From NCBI RefSeq assembly GCF_000255655.1, contig NZ_JH636434.1:1804075-1868074 (forward strand): a stretch of DNA of 64,000 bases. The letters are read 5' to 3'. Source of the stretch: Schlesneria paludicola DSM 18645. GTDB taxonomy: Bacteria; Planctomycetota; Planctomycetia; Planctomycetales; Planctomycetaceae. The notes under the pieces were generated by a model. It had not been told where the DNA came from and ran no database searches. It was given only the letters and a program-made list of their open reading frames with translations. This document shows positions 20,229 through 28,311 of this stretch, in pieces. Within the stretch, counting starts at the first letter, position 1, and every line of letters starts with the position of its first letter. Both the position numbers and the translations under genes were made by a program.

Positions 20229-20789
20229 TTAGATCAAGCCGTAACCCACGGCGTATGCGAAGTACATCAGCGATCCGACACAGATCGGAATGCCGTAGGG
20301 CAGCAGAGACATCGTAGGTTTGCGCTCTTTGGCGATGGCGAATAGCTTGTTCGGATCGCGGATCGTCATGATTTCGAACGCAATGTGGAAGAATTGGGTC
20401 ACGTGGTGCTGAATCCGTCCGCTCCATGCCACCATCACAATGGCCATCAAGGCACCGACGATCACCGTCACCAAGAACGAATTCCAGGTCGTCGCGGCAC
20501 CCAGCCAGGCGCCAATTCCCGCCATCAGTTTCACATCGCCGGCTCCCATTCCACCGATCGCGTACAGCGGCAACAGACACAGCAATCCGCAGCCAATTCC
20601 TGCCAGGCTGGCACTGCAACCCGACCAGCCATTGGCGAGCGTGTGATAGGCCAGGCCCGTCAGCACCATCGGAAACGTAATCCAGTTGGGAACCTTAAGC
20701 TGTTTCCCATCGATATAGGCGGCAAAAATCAAAACGGCTGAGACGAGTGTGATATCCCAGTGAACCAACAAAACTTGCAGCCAATCCAT
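20229..20789 (-). CDS. cpaA: A24-family prepilin peptidase (CpaA/TadV)
   Basis: 186 residues from the ATG at 20789 (AAAGGTGA upstream). An aspartyl membrane protease that cleaves the Flp prepilin leader. Both catalytic aspartates are visible: AAYIDGKQLKVPN near residue 27 and the GMGAGDVKLM motif near residue 82 (GxGD). About six hydrophobic segments run through the protein, and the N-methyltransferase domain of PilD is absent, as expected for Tad-type enzymes. It lies upstream of cpaB and downstream of flp, with a terminator after it. Confidence 0.93.
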   Translation of the reverse strand: MDWLQVLLVHWDITLVSAVLIFAAYIDGKQLKVPNWITFPMVLTGLAYHTLANGWSGCSASLAGIGCGLLCLLPLYAIGGMGAGDVKLMAGIGAWLGAATTWNSFLVTVIVGALMAIVMVAWSGRIQHHVTQFFHIAFEIMTIRDPNKLFAIAKERKPTMSLLPYGIPICVGSLMYFAYAVGYGLI

Positions 20790-20866
20790 GTCCAATCACC
20801 TTTCGTAAAGCAGTTGAGGGGCGGCGTCGACGGAGCTTCCAGCTCCCGCCAGCATGCGATCGGTTT

Positions 20867-20983
20867 TCAGCATCCGCGTTGCTGTCCGGTGGCCAGGTTC
20901 ACCATCCCCACTAGCAGCACAAGTGCAGCGGGGGCCCATTGGAGAAGCTGGCTACTAGACAAATCAAACCAAATAGGAAGCAT
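20867..20983 (-). CDS. possible 38-residue hydrophobic peptide
   Basis: A short frame from ATG 20983 with AAGG seven bases upstream. Residues ~15-30 form a hydrophobic helix (WAPAALVLLVGMVNLA). It lies between flp and the prepilin peptidase gene in the same orientation. The spacing and start signal are right for a real gene, but the length and lack of a recognised family leave it uncertain. Confidence 0.3.
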   Translation of the reverse strand: MLPIWFDLSSSQLLQWAPAALVLLVGMVNLATGQQRGC

Positions 20984-21103
20984 GTTCAACCTTCGATCAA
21001 TCAGCGGGTATTGAAGCGAAATCTCAGAGTCATTTCGACGTGTGCGACTGCTTCAAGAAACCGTGGCAAACGGCAGATTCAAAGACAGGGCGAGGTCAGC
21101 GAA

Positions 21104-21135
21104 GCAACCCGGTCGCAAAATGACGACCGGGTTGC
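21104..21135 (-). terminator. hairpin downstream of flp
   Basis: A 12-bp perfect stem (GCAACCCGGTCG 21104-21115, CGACCGGGTTGC 21124-21135) about 130 bases after the flp stop. No strong T-run follows. It may limit read-through from the highly expressed pilin gene into the prepilin peptidase gene, as in other Tad loci. Confidence 0.55.
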
Positions 21136-21262
21136 TGAGTTCCTAGGCGGACCGAGTCGCCTGAATGACATTCATTGAAATCACGAGGGCTGGTTCCGCC
21201 AAACCACCGGAATAGCTTGGCGATCCTGTTGGAGTGGCCTGTCCCCTGATTTCGATCGTCAA

Positions 21263-21433
21263 TTACAGGGCGTTGGCGGCCGACAGGAACTTGGCATTGG
21301 CCTTCGTACCGATCGACGAGACCGTACCGATACAAACGACGATGATCAAAGCGAGCATCACCGCGTATTCAACGGCGGTTGGACCATCTTCCGAAACGAG
21401 AAAATTCTTAACGCTGGTCATGAACTTGTTCAT
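21263..21433 (-). CDS. flp: Flp/Fap-type pilin
   Basis: 56 residues from the ATG at 21433 with AGAGGG upstream. A short leader (MNKFMTSVKNFLVSEDG) is followed by the Flp signature GPTAVEYAVMLALIIVVCIG, with the Glu-Tyr pair that defines Flp pilins after the cleavage site and the long hydrophobic helix. This is the major subunit of the Flp pilus, processed by the neighbouring A24 peptidase and exported through the CpaC secretin. Confidence 0.94.
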   Translation of the reverse strand: MNKFMTSVKNFLVSEDGPTAVEYAVMLALIIVVCIGTVSSIGTKANAKFLSAANAL

Positions 21434-21805
21434 TGCTATCCCTCTCAAGACACGGCCCGAATCCCGAAATGGGTGGTAGAGCCCGACTCACTTGCTGAAG
21501 CCTTCACGTTGTGGTGGTCATACAGACCAGGAACCGCCTTCTGCTCTCAGCTTGGACTCTCATTTTGAGAAGGCCAGCATCGTCCGTGACACCTGAATCG
21601 AAGACGCTTCAAGGGTTCCACCTGAAACCTAGGTCAGGTTTGAAGGTCGTCAAATCGGAATCTCAGAATTTCCGTTCGCACCGAAAGTCTTTGGGAACGA
21701 ATCGCTGAAGAAAATCCGCACACCCGTAGTCGATCCCGGCGAGCCAAAAGGGGCAGCGAACAGAAAGACGGTTCACAAATGAAATGTGATCAGCACCGGT
21801 CGTAT

Positions 21806-22429
21806 TCAAACATTCTGAAATCCCGCCATGAACTTGCGAGCATATTTCCCCAGAATGTCGGTCTCGATATTGACCGTTTGCCCGACCGCACGCTGCCCGA
21901 GCGTCGTCACCGACAGAGTATGAGGAATCAGCGCCACGGTGAACCGTTCAGGTTCGGCCAGAACAACAGTCAAACTCACTCCATCCACCGCGACCGATCC
22001 CTTAGGAACGAGCAGTTCGGCGAGCGGCGCGGGAATTCGAAACCCCATGGCAATCCACTTGGCATCGCGGTCTAGCTGATCAACAACGCCGACGCCGTCA
22101 ACATGCCCTTGGACGAAATGCCCACCCAACCGACCATTCACAGGCAATGACCGTTCAAGATTGACCAAGTCGCCAGGCCGCAACGCGCCGAGATTGGTTT
22201 TCGAAAGCGTCTCTTGCCCCGCTTGAAATTCCCACGTGTTCTGGCCGAACGCCACGATCGTCAAGCAACAGCCATTGATGGCCACACTGTCACCACAGGC
22301 ATTCTGAGCCCCGGGATCAGCAGCCAGAGAACGCATGGTTGCAGGCGCCTCAATTGCCAGTCGAACCCCACCCGGCTCCTCGGTCAAGGAAACGACGCGC
22401 CCCAGGCACTCAACCAATCCTGTAAACAT
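21806..22429 (-). CDS. ribE: riboflavin synthase, alpha subunit
   Basis: 207 residues, close to the family length. Converts two 6,7-dimethyl-8-ribityllumazine molecules into riboflavin. Two lumazine-binding repeats are seen, one starting MFTGLVECLGRV and one near residue 98 (GHFVQGHVDGVG), with NGCCLTI and VDGVSLTVV as the paired beta-barrel motifs. No FMN riboswitch is visible upstream. It is the last chromosomal gene before the tRNA-Ser fragment that marks the left end of the integrated element. Confidence 0.95.
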   Translation of the reverse strand: MFTGLVECLGRVVSLTEEPGGVRLAIEAPATMRSLAADPGAQNACGDSVAINGCCLTIVAFGQNTWEFQAGQETLSKTNLGALRPGDLVNLERSLPVNGRLGGHFVQGHVDGVGVVDQLDRDAKWIAMGFRIPAPLAELLVPKGSVAVDGVSLTVVLAEPERFTVALIPHTLSVTTLGQRAVGQTVNIETDILGKYARKFMAGFQNV

Positions 22430-22730
22430 TCCAGCATCTCATTGGCGTACTTCAATCGCAAAGCGGGACCACGGCCCCGACAGCCCATAGGATAAGTCGT
22501 CCGACAAAGGCTTGGCAAACCGTCAGTGCATCAGCGCAGAGATTCAGCCGAAACTCATCGGGTTGAAGGAGACGTTTTTCCACACGGCCTTCTCGACGGC
22601 GGAAAGAAATCACCCCTCATTTTGAGCAGACGAACCTCGTTTTCGACGATGAAACCGGCAAAAACGGGCACTCTCGCCAGAACATGCACGTCACGGTCGC
22701 TCAGAATCTGCGCATTTCCTCAATGGAGAC

Positions 22731-22760
22731 TTGGCGCTGACAACAGCCCCCGACTATTAT
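22731..22760 (+). promoter_or_regulatory. candidate original promoter of tRNA-Ser
   Basis: TTGGCG (22731-22736), an 18-base spacer and TATTAT (22755-22760), reading towards the 5' tRNA-Ser fragment that starts at 22804. It would be the chromosomal promoter stranded by integration. Inferred from consensus and position only. The rest of 22430-22802 shows no gene. Confidence 0.4.
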
Positions 22761-22802
22761 CCGGCCTTCGAAAAACGGTCGGGGCTCCCCCTCCGTTTTT
22801 CA

Positions 22803-22844
22803 CGGAGAGGTGACAGAGTGGCCGATTGTGCTGGACTCGAAATC
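22803..22844 (+). repeat. attL: 42-bp copy of the 5' part of tRNA-Ser
   Basis: Identical over 42 bases to 39466-39507, covering one base before the tRNA, the acceptor 5' strand, the D arm, the 5' anticodon stem, the anticodon loop and the first two bases of the 3' anticodon stem. The next base differs and no 3' half of a tRNA follows. It marks the left boundary of the integrated element and is not a functional tRNA. Confidence 0.92.
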
Positions 22845-22850
22845 GCAACA

Positions 22851-22885
22851 AGGCTTTTCTCGAATTAACGGGAAAAGCCTTTTTT
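22851..22885 (+). terminator. Rho-independent terminator just inside the left end of the element
   Basis: AGGCTTTTC (22851-22859) pairs with GAAAAGCCT (22872-22880), followed by TTTTT. It lies 7 bases inside attL and faces any transcript that starts at the stranded tRNA promoter, so it would shield the element from read-through. Confidence 0.8.
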
Positions 22886-22953
22886 CGTAGGCTAAATCGC
22901 GATTTCCGCCGTTAGCAAAAACCCCCCGAAAACACCCCTAAATACCCCCTTGT

Positions 22954-22970
22954 GGGTGTCAAAGACACCC
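22954..22970. promoter_or_regulatory. palindromic arm-type site at the left end
   Basis: GGGTGTCAAAGACACCC is a perfect 7-bp palindrome with a 3-base centre. Its last 16 bases recur at 39321-39336, beside attR. It is probably a binding site for the element integrase or its excisionase. Confidence 0.55.
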
Positions 22971-23032
22971 GGCCCAAAGATCCGGGGAAATTTCCGAAAT
23001 AGTAGTTAATTTCCGGACTGAAAGGTCTCTTA

Positions 23033-23734
23033 ATGCGTGCCGATACAGATCCGAGGCTCATTCTTTGCCTTGATGCGCTCGGGATGTCGTTTGCGATGCT
23101 TGAACGACTACATTCCCAAATTTGGCCTGCCTGCATTCGCCTGAAAACAGAGTCTCAGCAATTATCGTCAGCATTCTTGCCCTGCTGGTCGTTCGTTGAT
23201 GTCGTGCATAGGTTGCGAGAGATTTCGCAGTACGTCCCTGGACTAAGCCAAAAGCACCCAGAACTTAAGCGGTTCTTGCGTTCGACTGAACAAGCCGAAG
23301 TGCTTCGAAATTACATCCAACACTTAGACAGGGAGCTTTCAAGCCACACTCCGCACAAATTTCCCGTCTGGGGGTCACTAAGCTGGGTAGACCCGACAGA
23401 GGGAGATACATGCCATATCGTCCACTCGGGAACGCGGGTTGGAGACATTGTCACATACGGATGCGTGTTCGACATCCAAGAAAAACGCTGGCTATCCAAT
23501 GTTAGCCTGAACGCTGGAGAAGCGGCCCTGCACTTTGATCCCGTTTTAAATAGCGCAATCAGTTTTCGAGACTTCATAATTCCATGGATTCTCAACACTT
23601 ACAAGCAGCCATTAACGACCATAACTAGCCTTGAAATACTAACGATAAAGCTCAGATTGTCTGACGATTCGAAGACAATCACGAGTGTCGCATCGACCGA
23701 CACCAGCATAAACGAAAACGCCCCGCCAGAATGA
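23033..23734 (+). CDS. hypothetical protein, first gene at the left end of the element
   Basis: 233 residues, start with AAAGG upstream. It begins with a short amphipathic N-terminal region and has mixed alpha/beta composition with several conserved-looking aromatic and Cys residues (SSAFLPCWSFVDVVHRL). No signal peptide, membrane span or motif that I recognise. It reads inward from attL and stands apart from the other left-end genes, which are on the opposite strand, so it is probably cargo. It is less GC-rich than the adjacent chromosome. Function unknown. Confidence 0.6.
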   Translation: MRADTDPRLILCLDALGMSFAMLERLHSQIWPACIRLKTESQQLSSAFLPCWSFVDVVHRLREISQYVPGLSQKHPELKRFLRSTEQAEVLRNYIQHLDRELSSHTPHKFPVWGSLSWVDPTEGDTCHIVHSGTRVGDIVTYGCVFDIQEKRWLSNVSLNAGEAALHFDPVLNSAISFRDFIIPWILNTYKQPLTTITSLEILTIKLRLSDDSKTITSVASTDTSINENAPPE

Positions 23735-23797
23735 ACGGGCGGGGCGGAAACGATCGCAATCGATTCAATCGAGCACCATACGAATTCGCACGGATGT

Positions 23798-24484
23798 CTA
23801 GAACCACGGAAATGGCGTTTCGTGGCTCAGGGCCGCGACCAGTTCTCGCTTGGGAGTTGAGTCAACTGCCTCAAACCGTCCGAACCGCTGCCCGCCATGC
23901 GAGTAGAACTGCAGCTCGTTCTCGACCGGGTTTGCGAAGTCAACGGATTGCATGGCTTTCGCCAGCTTGAGCAGCGTTCCCTTACACGGCTGGAAGCCCT
24001 TGCCGATGTACCTTGGCAACCGGGCAAGCGTTCCCAGGGGGAAGTCGAGTTGGTTGATTGAAAGCCGATTCGCGGCCAGATCTTCGAAGAAATCCTCATG
24101 TACGTAGACCAAGCCGGTTTGGTCGATCGCCGCACAACAGACCGTGAAGTCAAACTCCGCGATCGTTTCCTCTGGCCCCGCGAAGAATCGATTCTTGATC
24201 AACTGAATATGTTGCCCCTTGAACATGTATCCACGGATGTTCGGCTTGTCGTAGATCCTTTTGGCGTTCGTCCGTTCGATGGTCCAGATTCCCTCGGCAA
24301 GATCGTCCGGATTGCGGAAGAACACGTCTACATCGCTGTTGCAGGGCTTCCGCTGGAAGTAGTCGCGAAGACTTCCGCCAGCGATCCAGCCTGTGGGAAC
24401 AGCCTGCAAGGTTTCACGGAACCAGCCGTAGCATTCGGACATGGACTTATCGCTTGGATGAACACAGTTTGGTTTGTTTTTCAT
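23798..24484 (-). CDS. phage-type nucleotidyltransferase-fold protein
   Basis: 228 residues. The motifs GGSLRDYF (about residues 37-44) and SDVDVFF (about 50-56) form the GS...DxD active-site pattern of the polymerase-beta nucleotidyltransferase superfamily, and EFDFTVCC near residue 119 supplies the third acidic position. Similar short nucleotidyltransferases, related to poly(A) polymerase/CCA-enzyme heads, are encoded in phages with unknown targets. It is last in a minus-strand set of four tightly packed genes and overlaps the preceding one by 38 bases. Confidence 0.65.
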   Translation of the reverse strand: MKNKPNCVHPSDKSMSECYGWFRETLQAVPTGWIAGGSLRDYFQRKPCNSDVDVFFRNPDDLAEGIWTIERTNAKRIYDKPNIRGYMFKGQHIQLIKNRFFAGPEETIAEFDFTVCCAAIDQTGLVYVHEDFFEDLAANRLSINQLDFPLGTLARLPRYIGKGFQPCKGTLLKLAKAMQSVDFANPVENELQFYSHGGQRFGRFEAVDSTPKRELVAALSHETPFPWF

Positions 24485-24653
24485 AACGAGTGACCTTCGT
24501 TGAACGCGTGAGTTTTGATCGGTGCAGATTCAGGTAGTCACGCCCCTTTTTGGTGATCGTGACTTCGATCGTCGCATCTGCGTCGAATGGCACACCGTGC
24601 GGTTGCTGCCAGATGATCAGGATGCCAGGGACTCGCGGGACGGTTGCCGACAT
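24447..24653 (-). CDS. small basic protein in the nucleotidyltransferase operon
   Basis: 68 residues, Lys/Arg-rich in the C-terminal half, with ITKKGRDYLNLH resembling a winged-helix fragment. It starts three bases after the stop of the preceding gene and overlaps the next one by 38 bases, which argues for a real, translationally coupled gene. No family recognised. Confidence 0.45.
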   Translation of the reverse strand: MSATVPRVPGILIIWQQPHGVPFDADATIEVTITKKGRDYLNLHRSKLTRSTKVTRYEKQTKLCSSKR

Positions 24654-24656
24654 GGG

Positions 24657-24920
24657 TCAACCGCCTTTCGCCGTTGCCAGCTTCAACGCATGCTTTTGGC
24701 CCGCCTTGACCGCTTGGTACAGTTCTCCCCGTGATCGCAAGCGTCGCTCTTCGTCACACCAACTGGCCTGAATTGCCCGGCATTCCTCCGCGATCTGCTC
24801 CAGTGACGGCAGATAGCTCGCATCCTCGCGCCGTCCGTCGCTAGATTCACGCTCCAATAGCGCCGCGAACTCTACATCAAACTTGACTGGCTTGGTCGGT
24901 AATTGCGATAGGGTCATCAT
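24657..24920 (-). CDS. small hypothetical protein
   Basis: 87 residues from ATG 24920, which overlaps the stop of the upstream gene by four bases (ATGA), the usual sign of coupled translation. Predicted largely helical and charged (SLEQIAEECRAIQASWCDEE). Second gene in the four-gene minus-strand operon 25408-23798. No known family. Confidence 0.55.
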   Translation of the reverse strand: MMTLSQLPTKPVKFDVEFAALLERESSDGRREDASYLPSLEQIAEECRAIQASWCDEERRLRSRGELYQAVKAGQKHALKLATAKGG

Positions 24921-25408
24921 AGTGCGGTCCCCATTTCCAGCAGTTCGCTGCGCGTCATGAGTGGCCGCAAGGCTACTGTCCAGAAATCTGGCCGTAGCAG
25001 TTTGTGCTCGCGGGCAAAGTTCTCGCGGTTCTGAATCTCCAAAGCTTCGTCGTAGGTTAGGCCCAAACGGGCACCGATCGGAAAGCACGATGGATCGGCT
25101 GGCCTGTCTTCAGGTGGCATGTCACGGACGAAGAAAACTGCGGCGTTCAGCGCCATGCATGCCCATCTGTTTTTCTGATGGGTGAACAGCGACTGGTTCA
25201 ATTCCCTCGCAAACTTGACTGCCAAATCCAATGGCAGCCCCTGCAGAATGTCGCTCGGAACGGAGTCAATCCGCTTCGGCGAAAACTCGTTGTACATCTT
25301 GATTTCGAGGACGGCACAAACCGGCCCGAGTCTCTTCAAAATGCTCTTCTCTGTCGCGAATCTGACCCAGTCACCGGGAACGGAAATAGACGATGGGCGC
25401 AATGGCAT
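24917..25408 (-). CDS. hypothetical protein, first gene of the nucleotidyltransferase operon
   Basis: 163 residues, starting at ATG 25408. Mixed alpha/beta with no signal peptide, membrane segment or recognised motif. A leader region upstream contains a candidate structured RNA that ends in a terminator about 170 bases before this start, so the operon needs its own promoter or read-through. Its partners are two small proteins and a nucleotidyltransferase-fold protein. Confidence 0.55.
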   Translation of the reverse strand: MPLRPSSISVPGDWVRFATEKSILKRLGPVCAVLEIKMYNEFSPKRIDSVPSDILQGLPLDLAVKFARELNQSLFTHQKNRWACMALNAAVFFVRDMPPEDRPADPSCFPIGARLGLTYDEALEIQNRENFAREHKLLRPDFWTVALRPLMTRSELLEMGTAL

Positions 25409-25581
25409 TGGGGAAAGCCTCTTTCATATGGCAGACAACAAACAAAAAACGCGTAGGCGTCGTCAGGGCGCACCGGTAGCGCAGAATGATTGCGTACGGC
25501 TTGCCCGCTCAGATTCAACGCGTCAAAACGCGAAGCAGTAGGCACGCACGGCAGCTAAGAGCCGCCATCCGGCATGAAAAC

Positions 25582-25697
25582 GAAAAACCCCTCGCGGATT
25601 GCTTTGTCTGCCACAACGAAGCGACCGCGAGGGGTCGGAAAGGCGAATCAAATTGTATTGCGTGAGTTAAAACGCTCTCGCTTCGTTGTGGCGAGAG
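25582..25697 (-). ncRNA. candidate ~110-nt structured small RNA
   Basis: On the minus strand a promoter-like TTGACC-17-TACAGT (25728-25700) is followed by an RNA-like segment ending in a terminator: an 11-bp stem (25635-25625 with 25597-25587) and a T-run (TTTTTCG). The terminator loop holds a 13-base segment (25623-25611) exactly complementary to 25691-25679 near the 5' end, which itself lies in the loop of a small hairpin (25697-25692 with 25680-25675). The pairings interleave, giving a pseudoknot or kissing-loop topology. No long reading frame fits. It resembles a regulatory RNA of a mobile element. Existence is inferred from promoter, terminator and pairing. Confidence 0.45.
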
Positions 25698-25699
25698 TC

Positions 25700-25728
25700 A
25701 CTGTAACACCGCATAAAGAGTCGGTCAA
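25700..25728 (-). promoter_or_regulatory. promoter of the candidate small RNA
   Basis: TTGACC (25728-25723), a 17-base spacer and TACAGT (25705-25700) on the minus strand, close to sigma-70 consensus. Expected start near 25693-25694, which would trim the outer bases of the 5' hairpin. Confidence 0.5.
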
Positions 25729-25802
25729 CCGTTTTTGTAACTTTAGTAGCAACTTCAGTAGATCCCATTTGCATGATTATGTGCGACACATTCAAGTAGG
25801 GC

Positions 25803-26135
25803 ATGGCCAGAAACGAGCATTCTCCAGAAGACCTTGAGCGTATCGCCGCAGAATTGACTGAGGCGTGCGATCGGCTCCGCGCCGTCGCCAAGTCAATGAA
25901 AGACGCTGAAATGCCTCAGGTGCTGATACACAGCGCAACGCAACTGAATCTGCATATCCCAGAAGTCATCCAGTGGGCAGAGAAAACAGAGGTTGATGCC
26001 AAGGCTCAGCTCCGATCGTTTGTCGCTGGCGTTGAATCAAAGGTTGAGATTCGAAAGCGTTACAACGCCAACCAGAAAGCAGCAGCAGCCAAGAAGCCGT
26101 GGCCGAAAAAGGCTGCGAAGAAGAAGGCGGAGTGA
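25803..26135 (+). CDS. small Lys/Ala-rich protein
   Basis: 110 residues. Residues 1-80 are predicted helical and acidic to neutral (SPEDLERIAAELTEACDRL); residues 85-110 form a basic tail (AAAAKKPWPKKAAKKKAE) like the nucleic-acid-binding tails of histone-like proteins. It is the only rightward gene in this part of the element and is followed by a bidirectional terminator. A DNA-binding role is suggested by the tail alone. Confidence 0.55.
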   Translation: MARNEHSPEDLERIAAELTEACDRLRAVAKSMKDAEMPQVLIHSATQLNLHIPEVIQWAEKTEVDAKAQLRSFVAGVESKVEIRKRYNANQKAAAAKKPWPKKAAKKKAE

Positions 26136-26314
26136 TGTAGCTCAACGGATGGCGGGCTGTGTTCCCGTCGTTTGTGCAATCGATTGCACTGCGTTTGCCT
26201 TCAATTCAAGACAAATAAGGAGGATTGTCGACCAGTGGTCGATACGCAAGTGCGGCCGTTTGACTTGTTCTAACTTAGCTCGACAATCTGAGGATAGTCG
26301 CCTCCTCAGAAACA

Positions 26315-26346
26315 AAAAGGCCCTGCGAGGTTACGCAGGGCCTTTT
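26315..26346. terminator. bidirectional terminator
   Basis: A 13-bp perfect stem (AAAAGGCCCTGCG 26315-26327, CGCAGGGCCTTTT 26334-26346) with a 6-base loop between the convergent ends of the Lys-rich gene and the HEPN gene. Confidence 0.85.
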
Positions 26347-26372
26347 AAATCTTTCCTCACGATCCCCGCAAG

Positions 26373-27761
26373 TTATGCGAGTTCTCGCTTGCTGTCAGAG
26401 TCACTTGAGTTCTTCTCTACGGGTTGTTCGGAAGGCATCGCGAATATCTCCTTGTCAATGTTCGGTTGCAGATCATTATTGGATTCTGGTGAAGCAAATG
26501 CAACATTATTGACGACCCCAGGATCGTCGCCGTAAATTTCTCGGAACGCGTTCTTGAACTCGGTCGTTTCACGAAACTCACGGAATACAGGCCAAGTCTC
26601 ATAGCCGACACGCAATACGAGTTCGCCTTTTTTTCCGATCTCGCGCATCAGATCGGCCGCATTAGAATAATTCTCTCGTAAAACCTCAACAGCTAATCTC
26701 AAGTCTCGTATGCTGCCTGACCACTCAACGTTGTTCAAAATCTTCAAAGCTGCTGGCTTGTCGCCAGACCATTTTATCGCTTGAGCACAATTGATACGGG
26801 AAATCTTACTCTGCAAATCGCTTTTCGCGTTTGGCAATCCGATTGCGAATAGCCCAATCGTCTTGGCCAGACTGAACTTCTGTTGCTGTAATAGCTTAAA
26901 TCCTTCGTCTGTGAGAGCCTTTTCAGATTTTTCAATTTGATTTGGGCAAGTTTTTCGCCACAATGTGTGAGCTAATTTCAGGCCAACTTCGTACAAAACA
27001 TCAAGAGATGCCTGCAGATATTCTCCGGAAATCTTGAGCTGAGTGCCTTCGATTACGTTATCAGGAATTTTGAATTCACAGCGAAGGCATTCAGAGAGAT
27101 ATTGCTGACTTACGATTCCGTTACAGTGCGTAATCAAATTTCGTCTTTGAGCAGCTTCAATGAACTTTGGCCAGGATTCAAAAGCCTTGATCGTATTCAG
27201 GCCGTGGCGGTTAGCGATTTTTGTGAATTGTTCGTCGTAACTATCTCTTAGTAATGAGGATATGTCTCTATCGATGAGTTTTTCAACAGCTTCCTCAATT
27301 GTTTTACATTTGAGGAAATCGCCGACCTTGATTGCCTTTTCTTCGAGCTTGTAAATTAACTCTGGCGATTGAGAGAAAATCGCCCGCAGGAGGTTTCCGA
27401 TAAATGCGTCAAATGTGCTAAACCCAAGTATGAAAAGACCTTCCGCAATAATCTCATCATGCGACGACCCGATTATTTGCGCAATCTTCGTATACTCCTC
27501 ATAGGTTACCTCGACCTGCTCATTTCCTCCAATCATTTTGGGGATCTGCTTGCCAGCGAGCGTAAATACCTCCCTCAATGTAGTTTGCAAGCGAGACTGC
27601 TTTGACAAAAGTGCCATAGAAATATGCGCCGCAGCGCAATTCTCGATTTGGGCGATGCGATCAGTAAATTTGCGGACAACCGCCGGTACATCAGCAATCT
27701 GCGGGTTTGCGCTAGTTTCCGATTCGGTATCGTCTGGTTCGGGTGCGTCGGCTTCGTTCAA
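26373..27761 (-). CDS. HEPN-domain protein, probable defence ribonuclease cargo
   Basis: 462 residues. An N-terminal helical region is followed by a HEPN-like core containing AFIGNLLRAIF (119-129) and the catalytic pattern R207-N-x3-H212 (RRNLITHCNG), the Rx4-6H signature of HEPN ribonucleases. The C-terminal ~170 residues are helical and may be TPR-like. HEPN proteins of this architecture often act in abortive infection by cutting RNA. It has its own transcription unit within the element and is AT-richer than neighbouring genes. The HEPN call rests on the motif and on the helical context around it. Confidence 0.6.
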   Translation of the reverse strand: MNEADAPEPDDTESETSANPQIADVPAVVRKFTDRIAQIENCAAAHISMALLSKQSRLQTTLREVFTLAGKQIPKMIGGNEQVEVTYEEYTKIAQIIGSSHDEIIAEGLFILGFSTFDAFIGNLLRAIFSQSPELIYKLEEKAIKVGDFLKCKTIEEAVEKLIDRDISSLLRDSYDEQFTKIANRHGLNTIKAFESWPKFIEAAQRRNLITHCNGIVSQQYLSECLRCEFKIPDNVIEGTQLKISGEYLQASLDVLYEVGLKLAHTLWRKTCPNQIEKSEKALTDEGFKLLQQQKFSLAKTIGLFAIGLPNAKSDLQSKISRINCAQAIKWSGDKPAALKILNNVEWSGSIRDLRLAVEVLRENYSNAADLMREIGKKGELVLRVGYETWPVFREFRETTEFKNAFREIYGDDPGVVNNVAFASPESNNDLQPNIDKEIFAMPSEQPVEKNSSDSDSKRELA

Positions 27762-27977
27762 AGGGCTGCCTCACATTAGTGATATGACGACTATGCTCTT
27801 TTGAAAAAGCGTATCCGTCTTGTCGATGACTGTCAAAACATATGTAGTTTCGTACATTGTCAACTCGGGATATTGCTACGACTAGGGCAGGTTCGCTGGC
27901 CATACTTTCGCAAACCGCTGGATTCCTCCCACCGCCGAGTTCTCAGCAATCCAAGGGTGCGAACATCAGTTCCAGAA

Positions 27978-28009
27978 AACCGGCTTGCCTGGATTCAGGC
28001 AAGCCGGTT
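27978..28009. terminator. strong 14-bp hairpin
   Basis: Arms AACCGGCTTGCCTG (27978-27991) and CAGGCAAGCCGGTT (27996-28009) with a 4-base loop. It lies in the ~600-base gap between the HEPN gene and the membrane cassette; no gene is recognised elsewhere in 27762-28370. It may be a terminator or an attachment-type structure. Confidence 0.45.
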
Positions 28010-28311
28010 CGACGCCAGCCAGCAGCTACTGCCCAATCATTCCTAATTGGTTTTGGGAGTTCTTAGCGGATTTCGCAGCCGCAAACCTCTGGCCCGCCGT
28101 CGTCGACCGTTGCTCCCCATTCTGCGGCCTGCCAGACTAGAGACAAAACGTCACGCTTTGCGAGCCAGAACGTGCGAGAGTTCTTCAGGGGCCGGAAACG
28201 CAAGCCGGGCGATGCAGCGCTGATAATGGCGTGCGTGCTTGCGGCCAGATGGGTGATAAGTCGAGACGGATCGGACTTCCTATGGATGAAACTGAGTTTA
28301 CTCCATAAAAA

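Noticed and set aside
22430..22730. FMN riboswitch upstream of riboflavin synthase
   Set aside because: I could not find the conserved RFN core elements in the 300 bases before the gene.
22803..22890. A second tRNA-Ser gene at the left end
   Set aside because: Only the 5' part is present; after base 22844 the sequence cannot form the 3' anticodon stem, variable arm, T arm or acceptor strand. It is an attachment-site remnant.
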